DNA of 13,485 bases from Davidsoniella eucalypti (Eukaryota; Ascomycota; Sordariomycetes; Microascales; Ceratocystidaceae): assembly GCA_004009845.1 (NCBI GenBank), contig RMBW01000311.1, positions 1 to 13,485 on the forward strand, read 5' to 3'. Positions 1 to 8,462 of the stretch are shown here, in pieces. Below the pieces are notes generated by a model. It was given only the letters and a program-made list of their open reading frames with translations, had not been told where the DNA came from and did no database searches. The position numbers were made by a program, and so were the translations under genes. Numbering within the stretch: the stretch's first letter is position 1; the number at the start of each line of letters is the position of its first letter.

Positions 1-243
1 TCCTTCTTTCCTTTCCCCTCCAAGCTTACAACTCTCTGTGTACCTGACCTCTAGTGCAACCTCCTCTTCTTGTTCCTGTTCTTGTTCTTATCTTTGCTCC
101 TGCTCCTGTCCTGATCTAGTTCCACTTTACTTAATTTATTATTCTGTTTATTTCTGATATCCTGAAAACACCAAAACATCATCGCGTGACTACTCGCTAG
201 TGATCACTTGTTCCCCTTTGAACTCCTGCCTGCCCGTCTTACA
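1..243 (+). mobile_element. Solo LTR, family D (3' part; 5' part lies left of the window)
   Basis: This segment matches the 3' half of the complete LTR at 12089-12550 and, inverted, the LTR at 12745-13258. It ends in ...TTACA and is followed directly by GTTAG (244-248), the same 5-bp target copy that flanks the complete solo LTR. It holds a pyrimidine-rich tract of TTCCTG/CTCCTG-like units at about 60-118. No coding sequence follows it, only the flank shared with 12551-12744, so it is a recombined solo LTR and not the edge of a full element. It differs from the right-hand copy by a few small indels. Confidence 0.85.
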
Positions 244-437
244 GTTAGTCCTTCTCGTATGTTTTTAGTAACGTTAAGTATTTTGTTTCAGTGATAATTG
301 ACGACTTACGTTTCATTGCAAGTGTCTAGAGACTATATAGACATTTGTTGAGCTTAACACGTATGTTCATCAGTTGTTGTTGTGTGGCTGTAGTTCACCT
401 TAGAGCTCTATAAATATTGTTTATTTCGCTTGTATAT
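244..437 (+). repeat. Unique-looking flank duplicated at 12551-12744 (left copy)
   Basis: The sequence after the solo LTR is almost identical to 12551-12744; by eye I find one substitution, near 250. Together with the LTR part the repeat runs 1-437 against about 12304-12744, in direct orientation about 12.3 kb apart. Both copies carry the same LTR at the same site with the same GTTAG, so the LTR was present before duplication. Similarity stops at ...TGTATAT, exactly where a family D element is inserted in the right copy. The left copy therefore shows the unoccupied site. Confidence 0.85.
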
Positions 438-1599
438 AGCTGCTCTATATGCCGGTATCACACATTATTGAAAGACAATACTGGAGAACATCAGAGCACA
501 TATATAATGATAGATAGAGTGATTAGGAATTGAGTTGATCTTGGAATTAACATATCACTGTAGTTGTATATACAATCCTCTTCTCTTGACTCCTCAGTTA
601 AAACAATAATATGGCCACCTTTATATAGAATACTATGCTACCTTGTATTGATGAATTTGCAAAGGTATATAACAGTGTGGCTTGAATCATAGAAGTTCGA
701 AAGTTTCGTTTTGCATTTGATACAATATTGATGCTGTAATGTATACCAACAATATTAGTATCATTATGTATCAGAACCTTTCAGGCTATACCAATTGCAA
801 TAATGTTGCCTTGAACATTAAGAGACACTATAGAGTAATACGACTTGTATTCACTATGCCAGTAGTCATAGCTAGCTACATACCCTACTAATATAAAATG
901 TATATGGCTAGGTTTTTAGTAACTACGTTTTACTTGGTGATATCAGAAGTCCCAACTTTTGTTATCGGCACAATTTTGACACCAGACAGTGAGTATGTGA
1001 CAAATATTTCCATCACTTGAGTCCTTGCCAAACTCTGCAATGATAATATCAAAATACTTGATACACTTGATGTTCCTAAATCAACTTCTATTTGATTAAG
1101 CCATCTCTAAACTCAAAGCTAGGTTGACTTCTCTCAATCCCTCATCCTTCAATTTCAATCATAAACAACCCACGGCTTGCGAAAATATTTCTTAGGTCAT
1201 TTGATCATGATGATTTATAAACCGGGGGCAAACTAAACAGACACTCCTGCCACAGAACAAATGAACAAAGTACAGAATCATTACGTATTGGTAATAAAAT
1301 GAGAAAGGGGCCATCTTGTCACAGCTAACCAAAAGATCTCTTGATATCGGTAATAACAGTTCAGCTTGTTTTAGCTAAGAGCTTTGGATCCTTTCTCTTT
1401 TTCATGTTAAAAAAAGAGTTTAAGTCTACTTGGGATTTCTAAAAAGATCAATATATTCAAGTACCGCAATTGACTAGATAGAACAAGTATATTCTACAAG
1501 CGGGATTCAAATAGATCATAAGTTTTCTATAATCTGAGTACTAATTAGTATAAATGTCTCTGGAATTTTCTATATTGTCATCATGGTTATGCCGTTCAT
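438..1599. other. A+T-rich stretch without a recognisable gene
   Basis: All frames are broken by frequent stops, and I recognise no protein, tRNA or terminal repeat. A minus-strand open run at 943-1080 (about 45 codons) looks mildly protein-like and is preceded by an AG that could be a splice acceptor, but its length is within chance for this composition. It may be decayed repeat or intergenic sequence. Confidence 0.5.
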
Positions 1600-1777
1600 T
1601 GACACGAACTAGATGAGGCAGTGGAAAGCAATCTAGTAGAAAAGACTTTGATTGATACCGATGAAGGAGAAGGGCTAATATCTGTTGGAATACGGCGGGA
1701 ATAGGTCCCTATTTATAGCCGTTTATCTGACTAGGTAAATACCTAGACAAATACCAACTGGGCCTTAGCCCGTGACA
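1600..1777 (-). mobile_element. Solo LTR, family A, with target duplication TTCAT
   Basis: On the minus strand this 178-bp unit starts TGTCACGGGCTAAGGCCC and ends TTCGTGTCA. It aligns along its whole length with the 179-bp LTR at 2561-2739. Perfect 5-bp copies TTCAT lie at 1595-1599 and 1778-1782, so it is a complete solo LTR left by recombination between two LTRs. The TATAAATA box, the inverted repeat upstream of it (1731-1737 with 1740-1746) and the 11-nt self-primer segment (1652-1662) are all kept. Confidence 0.93.
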
Positions 1778-2053
1778 TTCATCAGGGTTGGGTCTTCACA
1801 CCGAGCTTGCTCACCGCTACGGTCGTGTGTATTTATCAAAGTTGAAACAATAATTCCTCATCACCAAATTATCACCCCTTCGGTCTTATCACTATCCTAA
1901 TAATTCTATATGGAAATTGAGGTAAACTTGGTATCAAGAACAATGCAACCTCATTTATTACTTAAACCATTATTGAGTAACTGTATAATAATGCTATCTA
2001 CACGGTATTTTAGCAGTAACAGGTACGTCTGGGCCATGGACGGTTTGTCGACA

Positions 2054-2251
2054 TGTTACCTGTGACGATCTACGACGAGAACGAGGCTTGCAGAAGTAGA
2101 AGAGATATAGTATTTGACGAGGTTAAAGAAGATAGAGAGGGAAGAAAAGAACTAGACAAGAATAAGGAGGGGAGACGGCCTCCTTATATAGACAAAAGTA
2201 ACGGCTGTGGTAGATACCACAGCCAACAAGATTGGGTCCTAGATCCTTTCA
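2054..2251 (-). mobile_element. 3' LTR of a minus-strand chromovirus (family C); outer end approximate
   Basis: On the minus strand the LTR begins TGAAAGGATC directly after a polypurine tract. It contains a TATATAAGG box (plus 2182-2190) and a pyrimidine-rich stretch. The inner boundary at 2251 is well supported by the tract and the TG start. The outer end is less certain: 2054 (CA/TG) and 2061 are both possible, since no second LTR or second target copy is visible. A short open frame at 2053-2325 on the plus strand is only an antisense reading of this LTR. Confidence 0.7.
2203..2224. repeat. Perfect 10-bp-arm inverted repeat in the family C LTR
   Basis: GGCTGTGGTA and TACCACAGCC flank a 2-bp centre. 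It lies in the U3 part, just upstream of the TATATAAGG box of the minus-strand LTR. It could be a binding site for a dimeric regulator or a DNA or RNA hairpin. The symmetry is seen directly; the role is inference. Confidence 0.75.
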
Positions 2252-2265
2252 ACTACCCCCCCCTC
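2252..2265 (-). other. Polypurine tract of family C element
   Basis: On the minus strand a run of eight G lies in a G-rich tract ending in TAGT immediately before the TG of the LTR. This is the position and composition expected of the plus-strand primer of an LTR retrotransposon. Confidence 0.8.
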
Positions 2266-2427
2266 AATGTTCTAACTAACCTAAGATATATGAGCCCCCT
2301 CCATGAGGCTGAGAAAAAGAAATGAAAATAAAAAAATTATTGATACAAATTGGAGGGACCAGAAAAACAATGAAAAATAACCAGATACCAAGAAGAAGAA
2401 TAAGTGACAAATCACCTATGACTAAGT

Positions 2428-2560
2428 TCAATCCGAGCGACCATTCGCCTCTGCGAAGATTTTCCAAGCTAAGGTATCCTTAACGTGAATGAGGGGTTCC
2501 CAGGTAGCGTCTTCGTAACCTAACCACTTGACTAACGCCTGCTCTGCTCGTCGATTTTAC
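2428..2560 (-). pseudogene. C-terminal chromodomain of pol, family C chromovirus (interrupted)
   Basis: Reading the minus strand from the edge of the inserted element gives LVKWLGYEDATWEPL followed by an amphipathic helix and a stop at 2428. This is the second half of a retroelement chromodomain (the V-K-W-x-G-Y and T-W-E-P signature) at the usual place, the C-terminus of integrase just before the polypurine tract. One base appears to be missing at about 2538, because DEQSR is read one frame away from ALVKW. The rest of pol is absent: the family A element starts at 2561 and unrelated sequence follows that element's truncated end. Confidence 0.85.
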
Positions 2561-2589
2561 TGTCAGGGGCTAAGGCCCAGTTGGTATTT

Positions 2590-2610
2590 GGCTAAGTAAG
2601 ATACTTAGCC
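2590..2610 (+). promoter_or_regulatory. Inverted repeat upstream of TATA in family A LTR
   Basis: GGCTAAGTA and TACTTAGCC (9-bp arms, 3-bp spacer) lie at LTR positions 30-50, about a dozen bases upstream of the TATA box. The solo LTR has CTAGGTA/TACCTAG and E2 has GGCTAAG/CTAAGCC at the equivalent place. The dyad is thus retained while its bases change. It may bind a dimeric transcription factor; this is inference. Confidence 0.6.
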
Positions 2611-2621
2611 AGATAAACGGT

Positions 2622-2629
2622 TATAAATA
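2622..2629 (+). promoter_or_regulatory. TATA box of family A LTR
   Basis: TATAAATA sits at LTR positions 62-69 within a block (ACGGTTATAAATAGGGAC) shared with E2. The proposed mRNA 5' end at LTR position 117 lies about 55 bases downstream, which is longer than the usual metazoan distance but within the range seen in fungi. Confidence 0.7.
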
Positions 2630-2676
2630 GGGACCTATTCCCGCCGTATTCCAACAGATATTAGTCTTTCTCCTTC

Positions 2677-2752
2677 ATCGGTATCAATCGAAGTCTTTAC
2701 TCTAGATTGCTTGCCATTGCCTCTTCCTAGTTCGTGTCATTTTGATACCGAT
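2677..2752 (+). other. Self-primer segment (2677-2687) and its primer binding site (2742-2752)
   Basis: ATCGGTATCAA at LTR positions 117-127 is perfectly complementary to TTGATACCGAT, which lies 3-13 bases after the LTR end. The pairing is exactly 11 nt and the flanking bases do not extend it. I see no convincing tRNA 3'-end complement at the site. In Tf1 of fission yeast the first 11 nt of the mRNA pair with the primer site and prime reverse transcription. The geometry here is the same and is repeated, with compensatory changes, in E2. Confidence 0.85.
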
Positions 2753-3438
2753 CTACCATCGTTCTCGTTCTTCGCACCCTACTGTGCACCTTGTTCTCTC
2801 ACGCTATTCGTGACCATCACTCTACTCGCACCCTACTGTGCACTCCATTCTCTCACGCTATTCGTGACCATCGTTCTCGCACCCTACTGTGCCCTCACTT
2901 CGCTATCTCACTGACTAAACGCGTCCACCTTACTTGCACCATGTTGCAACTTTTCCTCCTTCACCTCTGGGCTGCCATCCTTGGAGCCCACCACGGCACC
3001 GCCGAAGGTCTCGCCCTCGCATTTCTCGCAATTGCCTTCACCCACTTCATGCTAGACATCACGCGCCGCTTCTGCTGGCCTTCAAGCCGCGCCATGTCGT
3101 CACCCCCTTTCTCCACCAGAGACGCCTCTGGAAACACCAGGGCTGGTGCTATTTAGCCCTGTTCAAACGCTCTGAACGACCCCGTCTGGCCAAACTACTT
3201 GGCCCCTTTCCCGCAGGCCCTGCCATCCTCGCACACGCTGCCCACTTTCATGACCACCTGCACTGTTTGTCCATCTCCACGGATATAATCGGCCACATTG
3301 TGCCGGTCAAAGCAGCCTCAGGTCCCCGCGCAGCGCCCAGATTCTCCTGTCACGATTTCTTAGCAACCCTCACATCCTCGGCTTCGGCGCGTCTTCCAGC
3401 AAAGACATCCCCATACGCACCAAGGAGAACACCCCTAA
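2753..3438 (+). other. Long leader or gag N-terminal region, frame unclear
   Basis: Between the primer site and the clear gag frame there are about 690 bp. Two overlapping plus frames are open: one from ATG 2941 (72 codons to a stop at 3156; very hydrophobic, two possible membrane segments) and one open to 3470. A third frame at about 3359-3475 gives a plausible hydrophilic stretch that seems to lead into gag one base out of phase. I cannot say which is translated. The first part may simply be an untranslated leader. Confidence 0.45.
2773..2912 (+). repeat. Tandem repeat, about 2.7 copies of a 51-54-bp unit
   Basis: Units starting CGCACCCTACTGTGC lie at 2773, 2827 and 2878. The first two also share TCTCTCACGCTATTCGTGACC; the third is partial. 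The array lies just downstream of the primer site, in the leader of the family A element. Such arrays are prone to copy-number change. A role in packaging or translation is possible but not shown. Confidence 0.85.
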
Positions 3439-4530
3439 AGTCAAAATCGAAGCCCCTCGTCGCTCTCTAAGCGGTCACCCCTGCCAGGCGCATACTCCGA
3501 CGATACAGCAGGCGTCTTCGAAGTTCTGTCCGCCAAATACCAAGCTGCCCTCGATAAAGCCCAACTGGATCCAACCGAATGGATATCACCCACTGCGCCA
3601 AGATGGGACTTCCAGTTCCACCACAACTTCAAAGTCGCAGAGATCCAGATGGCCGCACTCCAGGGCATGGCAGAACGCTCAGCCCCCGAATTCAAGGACC
3701 CTGCACGCACTGCTGAAGTACTGGACAACCTAGGCCGAGACATCCTCGAGCTCCTCGGTGGCAAATACGAAGACCCAGCCAACGACAACTTAGTAGACCT
3801 CAACCAGCTCGACGACTTAGAGGACAGACTCAAACCTCTCAACCTACGTCTCGCCCCTATCCGCGAACACGCCCCCACGCCTCCAGAGAAAAGGCTCACA
3901 ACAACACCAGCATTCCCTCCTACAGCTCACGGGATCGCCTTACTACCCCCTCGCGACGACCAGCTTGCCCGCCGCAAAGATGTTATCGACGCAGTCCGCA
4001 AGTTCGACGGCACCTTCGATTACGCCACCTGGAAGATGGAGCTTAACGAGAAATTTCTCGTGGACTCTTACCGCTTCTACTCAACCAGAGACCAGCTGGC
4101 GTACACGATGAACGCCCTGTCGACGGAGATCAAGGAACAAGTTCGCACCAAGTACCTCGAATGCCTCCCCATGAACACCGGCTTCCAGGCCTTCCTCTCT
4201 TACCTTGACTCGCGATACGACGACCCCGACCGAGCGAGACTTGCCAACCGCGAATTGCTGAAGCTCAAGCAAAGCCCTACCGAGACATTCGAATCCTTTA
4301 CCAACCGTCTCTGCTCCCTGCGCGACAAAGCCCATTTCTACGACCATAACACTCTCCTCTCCGTCCTCCAAGAAGGCCTCCACCTGGACATGCAAGTGCA
4401 CTTAGCCAACATGTTCCATATCAGACCACTAGACGAAATGATCTCACAGATGCGCCCAGTCGCCCGCATCAAGGAAAGCGCCCTCGCCAAAGCCAAGGCC
4501 ATAACTCCAACCACTGGCGTTCAAACCCCT
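3439..4530 (+). pseudogene. Gag, capsid region, family A element
   Basis: This frame is open from 3439 to 4737 and has its first internal ATG at 3649. From about 3980 it reads as a retrotransposon gag capsid domain: a F-D-G-T-F-D-Y-A-T-W-K start, then helices including the SYLDSRYDDPDRARLANREL stretch, a L-K-Q-S-P-T-E-T-F-E-S-F motif and a leucine-rich end. Gag forms the cytoplasmic particle that packages element RNA. The sensible reading leaves this frame between about 4505 and 4589, where the zinc-knuckle frame takes over (one extra base or two lost). At the 5' side a reading one base out of phase seems to join at about 3477, in a run of four C. I call it broken for these reasons. Confidence 0.85.
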
Positions 4531-4924
4531 CGCCGACACCATCTCGTACGCCCGCGCCAAATCACAAACCTCCTCAACCGACAGGCCCTGCTATCACTGC
4601 CGCCAAACAGGCCACTACGCCTCCATGTGCCCTCTCACGCCCTGCCAGTACTGCAGCAGCCAAGCACATCCCTCAGGCACATGTCCTACGGCCGTATCCT
4701 GCTCTGCCTGCCAACGCAAGGGTCATACCGCTGCTAACTGCCGTTCCAAGTCGCGCACCTCTCGCCCTTCGGTCAAGGCCAACGCCGTCAGCACAGCACC
4801 CTCTTTCTCCCTGGACGACGTCCGCGCCCTCATCAGCGAGCAGATGGCCACCACGCAGCCACGCGCCCAGGGAACCCTACTAACAACACAGCGGATACAG
4901 GTGACCTCATGGATTTTTAGATAG
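4505..4924 (+). pseudogene. Gag, nucleocapsid region with three CCHC zinc knuckles
   Basis: In the frame one base downstream of the capsid frame there are three consecutive C-x2-C-x4-H-x4-C knuckles: CYHCRQTGHYASMC (4589-4630), CQYCSSQAHPSGTC (4643-4684) and CSACQRKGHTAANC (4700-4741). These bind nucleic acid and are expected to package the element RNA. Many Ty3/gypsy Gags have one knuckle or none, so three is on the high side. A basic S/R/K-rich segment follows and the frame ends at TAG 4922-4924, overlapping the pol frame by 20 nt. Confidence 0.9.
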
Positions 4925-5524
4925 TCGGGATAAATCGCGCCCCGACCAGGGGGGATTAATCGGTGATAGAATAGTTGAAACTGAGATGGGGGCTTTAGGA
5001 AATTATTTAGACATTCGTTTAGGTAGTTACGCCACAAAAGCCCTCGTCGACAGCGGATGCCTTACCGTCGCCGTCATTCCCCCGCGTCTCCTCCACCTCG
5101 CCACCGCCACGCACCCTATCTCTGAGCGGGTCATTGTCCAAGTCACTACGCTGGACAACCCCCCGCTCATCGACACCATCGCCGAACTCCCCCTGACCAT
5201 CAACGGCCACACGGAAACCATTTGGGCCTACGTGGTTCCCGGCCAGTCCGAAGACATAATTCTAGGACAAAGATGGTTAGTAAATAATGACGTTCGGCTC
5301 AGGCCCAGGACACAGGAGATTACGATCTTACCAGCAGAAGAGTTAACTGCTGAGGAATTCTACAAGCTCTGTGGAAGTGCGGATAACCCGCATATTTATA
5401 GAGCTTCGCTAGAGAACATTAAGATCGCTCTTGCTCACAAGGAGAAATCCCGTCCTCACCTGCCGGATTGGTTAGAACCTGTTGCCTCGGCTTTCGATCC
5501 CAAATTAGCCACAACGCTGCCCCG
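4905..5524 (+). pseudogene. Pol: aspartic protease, family A element
   Basis: The pol frame is open from 4905, after a TGA at 4902, so it overlaps the end of gag. An ATG at 4986 is available, but the coding character begins before it, which suits entry by frameshifting. The active-site motif ALVDSGC lies at about 5035-5060 and the second conserved element DIILGQRWL at about 5250-5275. The enzyme cuts the Gag-Pol polyprotein. The reading leaves this frame at a run of four C near 5519 and continues in the RT frame, consistent with one lost base. Confidence 0.9.
4916..4922 (+). other. Candidate +1 ribosomal frameshift site between gag and pol
   Basis: The last sense codons of gag are TTT AGA, followed by TAG. 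Slipping one base forward gives TTA GAT and enters the pol frame, which is open across this point. The arrangement resembles CTT-AGG-C of Ty1, where a P-site tRNA slips before a rare arginine codon. The 20-nt overlap (4905-4924) is compact, as at real recoding sites. Function is inferred, and gag carries another frame break upstream. Confidence 0.4.
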
Positions 5525-6451
5525 CATCGACCAGGGATCGACCTAGAGATTAAACTGAAACCAGGTGCAACCGTTCCGACACAATCCCTCTACCCAGTAA
5601 CTCGCGCAGAACTCCTAGTATTACAAAAGACCCTGGAAGGTCTCAAGCAGTCTCAGTTCATAGGACCAGCCAACTCCGAATATGGCTCGTCCGTACTGTT
5701 CGTCAATAAACCAGGAGGTGGCGTACGCTTTTGCATCGATTATCGTGGTGTCAATGACGCCTCCATCAAAGATAAGTACCCCCTGCCACTTATGGGGAAA
5801 CACTCCAACGCATCGCCAGTTCCGAGTGGGTCTCGAAAGTCGACGTCATCTCCGCCTTCCACAGGATTCGCATAGCCCCAGGCTCTGAACACATAACAGC
5901 TTTTAGAACACCCCTGGGTGCCTTCCAGTGGAACGTCGTCCCTTTCGGCTTAACCAACGCCCCTGCTGCCTTCCAGAGACGCATCAACGGAGTCCTCGAC
6001 AAATGGCACGGTATCAGCTGCGACGCCTACATTGACGATGTATGCATCTATTCTAAGGGCTCGCTCCAGACCATCGCAACCTCGTCCTGGAAATAGTCTC
6101 TGCCCTCGACAAAGCCGACCTCCAACTCGACATCAAGAAGTGCGAGTTCGCAGCCAAGGAGATCAAGTTCCTAGGCTTCCTAGTCGGCCCTGGTATCGGC
6201 ATAAGGGCAGACCCCGAAAAGACTGAAGCCATTCGTAATTGGGAGCGCCCCTACACACTAACCGAGCTCCGCCGCTTTATTGGTTTCATAAACTTCTATA
6301 GGGACTTCGTCCCGCGCATATCCGACACCCTTGCGCCATTAACCAACTTAACTAAAAAGGACACCCCCTTTGTTTGGTCCCCTGCCTGCGACCAGGCCTT
6401 CCACAGCATCAAGGATGCCTTCATCTCTCCTCCTCTACTACTAGCCCCTAC
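5519..6451 (+). pseudogene. Pol: reverse transcriptase, family A element
   Basis: The domain is readable from the palm onward: R-F-C-I-D-Y-R-G-V-N and DKYPLPL (5725-5790), then the first catalytic Asp in KVDVISAFHRIRI (about 5840-5875), PFGLTNAPAAF (about 5940-5975) and the catalytic YIDD box in the stretch 6028-6055. It goes on to the connection segment with LRRFIGFINFYRDFVPRI (about 6268-6320). It copies element RNA into DNA in the particle. The reading changes frame near 5794 (run of four G), near 6066 and near 6447 (run of four C), each like a single lost base. Catalytic residues are all present. Confidence 0.95.
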
Positions 6452-7466
6452 GACCCTGACAGGGAAACAATCCTCTCCGCGGACTCCTCAGGCTATGCTC
6501 TAGGCGCTGAACTCACCCAGCGCGGCCCTGACGGACATCACCACCCCATTGCCTTCCTATCTAGGAAACTCACGCCAGCAGAATCCAACTATCCCATTCA
6601 CGATAAGGAAATGCTGGCTATCTACTGGTCCATTCGTCAATGGAGACACTTCCTACTGGGTATACACTTCACGGTCTTCACCGACCATCGCAACCTGGAG
6701 TTCTTCAGAACCAAAAGGTCCCTAGCGGAAAGACAACGCCGCTGGGGATACGAACTGTCGGACTTCTCCTTTGAACTTAAACACCGTCCTGGAACTGACC
6801 AAGTGATCCCCGACGCACTATCGCGCAGGGACCAGGACATGCCCAAGGATGCCAGTGACGACAGACTCATGAGTAGAGTACACCAACTCCTCGCCCCCGC
6901 AACAGTAGGAGACAACCTAGTAGTTGTCAACGCCCTTTGGTCCAACATCCCGGACGCCGACGTTCCCTCAGACGACATAGCCACACAGTCCACTCTCCCC
7001 TCACCCTTCGGGGACGCCGACCTTACCTCACTATGGACACAAGCCCTGCAGACCAATAATAGATGGTGGCTGGCACGATCCCTTGTCCTCGATGGCGCCA
7101 GATCATTCCCCTCAGCATGGGGCCTCCAATGGCAAATCAGCGAATGTTCCATCGACGACAGAGGCCTCCTACGCTGGCGCAACAGACTATGGATCCCTCG
7201 CTTTGAACCCCTCCGCACCAAGCTGATCCAGACTATCCACGACTCACACTTGTCTGGACACCCTGGCCGCGAAATCACACGGGACCTAGTTTCACGGGAA
7301 TACTCCTGGCCAGGACTCACCAACGATGTACGCCAATTCGTAGCCAACTGCACCACATGCGGTAAAAGCAAGTATTGGCGGGAACAGAAGCGCGGACTCC
7401 TGAAACCTCTTCCTGTTCCAGACCGCCACTGGACCGAATTAGCCATGGACTTCATTGGCCCCCTAG
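6452..7466 (+). pseudogene. Pol: RNase H and integrase N-terminus (truncated)
   Basis: RNase H has its acidic residues in ILSADSSGYALGAEL (about 6470-6513), the helix DKEMLAIYWSIRQWRHFLLG (6602-6661) and VFTDHRNLEFF (about 6675-6706). After a linker, the integrase zinc finger is complete: IHDSHLSGHPG supplies the histidines and NCTTCGKSK the cysteines (about 7348-7374). The catalytic core stops after ELAMDFIGPL (to 7465), so only the first catalytic Asp remains and the other two acidic residues are lost. The frame runs on to a stop at 7591 through unrelated sequence. Integration in cis is not possible from this copy. Confidence 0.95.
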
Positions 7467-8341
7467 GTATTATTCGGCGGCGTTGCGGGCGGAAACGTGC
7501 ATACATTTCAGTCTGGGCACCCTTGTCCCTATTTTCAAAACGGTTCAGATCTAAACGGATCGGTGATTGGCCAAAATCTATTAATAAATAAGAATTTATC
7601 TATGACTTTGCTTACTAATAAAAAAAAATTAAGTTTCAATTTTTTTAGTTTCAATTATTTTTTAACAAATAATTTTCTGAAGTTTTTAAAGTTTTTTCTT
7701 TTAAAAAAAAACTTTTTTTAGGAATCAAAAAAAATAGATTTTTTTTACTTTCGAGGTTTTTCCACAAATAACTTTCTAAAGGTTTTTTTTTCTTGCAATT
7801 ATTTTCACAAAATAATCTTTTGAAAATTTTAAATTCTTTTAGAAAATCCCTTTATTCAATTTATAGGGAGCAAAATATAATTCAATTTTGCTATCAATTT
7901 TATTTATTTATTAATCTTGTTTAACAATAGAGCTATGACGATATCACTAAGAACGTGTTCGTGATATTTATAATTATAGATTATAATGTTTAGATCTACG
8001 GGGGAATTAGAAAGTTAATAATACTAACGAAGTATTTCATACTTTTGTGTAAAGTAGTAATGTGTATTCAGAATTCGTTAAAGCTTTGAGGTGTTTTTTT
8101 ACAAATATGTCGAGCATAAACGTGACGTCTAGCTTCAGGGAGGAAACTAACTAGCATGCCGTTTTTGAGTATTTTTTTTTCACTAAGCAGCACATAATAT
8201 ATGAACGGTTCTTTAAAAGAACCGCAGCAGAACTGCTAGTATTTGGACACAAATAGGACTGCAATCAATTTACTGGATCAAACGCACTAGAAACGGCAAG
8301 TTATAAGTACACCAAGGGCAGGTCTACATACTCATTAAGCA
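7467..8341. other. A+T-rich, T-run-rich sequence after the truncation point
   Basis: The first 100 bp or so (7467-7570) are of mixed composition and look like part of a different repeat, which I do not recognise. From 7592 the sequence is very A+T-rich with many runs of 6-9 T or A. I find no coding frame, no terminal repeat and no remainder of the family A integrase. Its nature is unknown. Confidence 0.5.
8206..8224. repeat. Short perfect inverted repeat
   Basis: CGGTTCTTT and AAAGAACCG pair with a single central A. It lies in otherwise A+T-rich sequence about 120 bp before E2. No associated gene or transposon end is visible. Confidence 0.5.
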
Positions 8342-8374
8342 TTAAGTGTAAGGGTCTAAGGCCCTGGTTGGTTC

Positions 8375-8394
8375 GGCTAAGCTTGATCTAAGCC
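8375..8394 (+). promoter_or_regulatory. Imperfect inverted repeat upstream of TATA in E2 LTR
   Basis: GGCTAAG and CTAAGCC pair with one A/A mismatch across a 6-bp centre, at LTR positions 29-48. This is the same place as the dyads in both family A LTRs. The same sequence recurs in the 3' LTR. A protein-binding role is inferred from its retention. Confidence 0.5.
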
Positions 8395-8407
8395 TAAGCA
8401 AAACGGT

Positions 8408-8415
8408 TATAAATA
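8408..8415 (+). promoter_or_regulatory. TATA box of E2 LTR
   Basis: TATAAATA lies at LTR positions 62-69, the same offset as in the family A LTR, within a shared 18-bp block. Confidence 0.7.
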
Positions 8416-8462
8416 GGGACGTCTTCCCGCCGTTATTCCAACAGATAATAGTCCTTCTCTCC

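Larger units (their letters stand above)
2561..2739 (+). repeat. 5' LTR of the family A element
   Basis: It is 179 bp, starts TGTCAGGGGC and ends TTCGTGTCA. It aligns with the inverted solo LTR at 1600-1777 over its full length. It also aligns with the E2 LTRs in three blocks: the first about 25 bp, the TATA-to-primer block, and the overall length and geometry. Confidence 0.95.
2561..7466 (+). mobile_element. Ty3/gypsy-type LTR retrotransposon, family A, truncated in integrase
   Basis: The element begins with a TG...CA LTR and runs through the self-primer site, leader, gag, protease, reverse transcriptase, RNase H and the HHCC zinc finger of integrase. The PR-RT-RH-IN order places it in Ty3/gypsy. 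It breaks off right after the MDFIGPL motif of integrase. The rest of the catalytic core, any chromodomain, the polypurine tract and the 3' LTR are missing. It is inserted into the chromodomain of a minus-strand chromovirus; the single visible target copy would be TTTAC (2556-2560). Several single-base frame breaks lie in gag-pol. Confidence 0.95.

Noticed and set aside
943..1080. Minus-strand protein-like run of about 45 codons, preceded by a possible splice acceptor
   Set aside because: Too short and unrecognised; runs of this length occur by chance, and no neighbouring exon could be joined.
2053..2325. Plus-strand open frame of 90 codons
   Set aside because: It lies antisense across the family C LTR and polypurine tract; no protein signature.
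6637..7506. 289-codon minus-strand frame opposite RNase H and integrase
   Set aside because: It is the antisense shadow of well-supported pol domains and has an arginine- and serine-rich composition typical of shadows.
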